A stretch of DNA of 64,000 nt from Hymenobacter busanensis (GTDB lineage Bacteria; Bacteroidota; Bacteroidia; Cytophagales; Hymenobacteraceae). Shown one piece after another: positions 63,635 through 64,000 of the stretch. The translations under genes were made by a program, and so were the position numbers. Every line of letters begins with the position of its first letter. Within the stretch, counting starts at the first letter, position 1. The notes beneath the pieces were generated by a model. That model did no database searches. It was not told where the DNA came from and saw only the letters and a list, made by a program, of their open reading frames with translations. The DNA is taken from positions 287,730-351,729 of the forward strand of contig NZ_VTWU01000006.1 in assembly GCF_008727865.1 (NCBI RefSeq). The letters are read 5' to 3'.

Positions 63635-64000
63635 GGGAAGGAGGTAGGTGGGCGTTTCGGGGTCTAACGGACCACGCGGCCGCGGCGTTTTACCCCAAGC
63701 GCATCTTCACGGGGCCCAACGGATCATCGGCTGGTCATCGCAGCGCTTTTTGCAGGCCAAGCAGGGGGATGCCGCGCGAAGGCCCGGCACGCCGCCGACG
63801 CCAACGAACGGCGCTGCTACGCTGGGTCCCTGCTCCTCAAGTTGGCTCCGGGCTTCGCTGACTGCCTTGCTTCTGCAACAGTTACGGCCGTTTCACTTTC
63901 CGGATAAGGGATCTTAGTTGAGCGTTATCCGCTGACGGTGGGGACTAAGAGCGTGTTGGGGATTAGGTAATGCGATTTAAGCAAAGCGTGATGTTGGCCC
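63635..64000 (+). other. Right-edge region without a clear gene
   Basis: About 366 bp. A reading frame at 63544-63861 looks spurious. A short inverted repeat CGGATAA/TTATCCG occurs at 63901-63931. The AT-rich end (63950-64000, GAGCGTGTTGGGGATTAG) could be the start of another mobile element, but the window ends before it can be judged. Confidence 0.3.

Noticed and set aside
63950..64000. Possible insertion-sequence end at the right edge
   Set aside because: Only about 50 bp are visible and no repeat partner or transposase can be seen.

Overview
The window looks like a high-GC chromosome segment of a Bacteroidota bacterium, most like the Hymenobacter group. Three large secreted proteins end in type IX secretion (T9SS) sorting domains. 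The cbb3 oxidase has a fused CcoN-CcoO subunit and a CcoP with one heme-c motif. Several promoters fit the Bacteroidota -33/-7 pattern (TAnnTTTG). I saw no rRNA, tRNA or CRISPR array.

Region 1 (1-15.9 kb) is a respiratory, low-oxygen block. A PAS histidine kinase overlaps a receiver-Crp/Fnr fusion regulator. On the minus strand follow hemF, a tandem universal stress protein, a SafE-like membrane protein, ccoH, ccoG, ccoP, ccoQ, fused ccoNO, a DoxX-like gene, a very short ccoS and the P-type ATPase ccoI. A small membrane protein and a group III truncated haemoglobin run divergently from ccoI. The ccoNO, ccoI and membrane-protein promoters each place a TGA-N6-TCA palindrome exactly 23 bp before a -7-like box, which suggests one Crp/Fnr-type regulon. 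I propose a compact FixL-FixJ-FixK-like circuit with the FixJ and FixK roles in one protein.

Region 2 (16-39.2 kb) holds a carboxylesterase, an AT-rich patch with two small paralogous membrane proteins (one frameshifted), and two copies of an ABC ATPase plus a permease fused to an M1-type zinc peptidase. The second copy is divergent from a LytS/LytTR two-component system. The two ATPase genes share a 407-bp block that is identical by eye, although their partner permeases are clearly diverged. Between the copies lie two secreted unknowns, NADP-isocitrate dehydrogenase, a calcium-type P-ATPase and a HelD-like helicase.

Region 3 (39.2-46.7 kb) is a signalling cluster: a four-PAS histidine kinase, a broken response regulator, two paralogous PAS kinases, a small antitoxin-like gene and an intact single-domain receiver.

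Region 4 (46.7-64 kb) is accessory DNA. It has a giant T9SS repeat protein, an integrase 3' remnant, a probably broken lipoprotein/IPT gene pair, a second T9SS repeat protein, an AraC-cupin pair, an integrase pseudogene, a MITE-like element with terminal repeats and a 6-bp flanking duplication, and a DUF72 gene.
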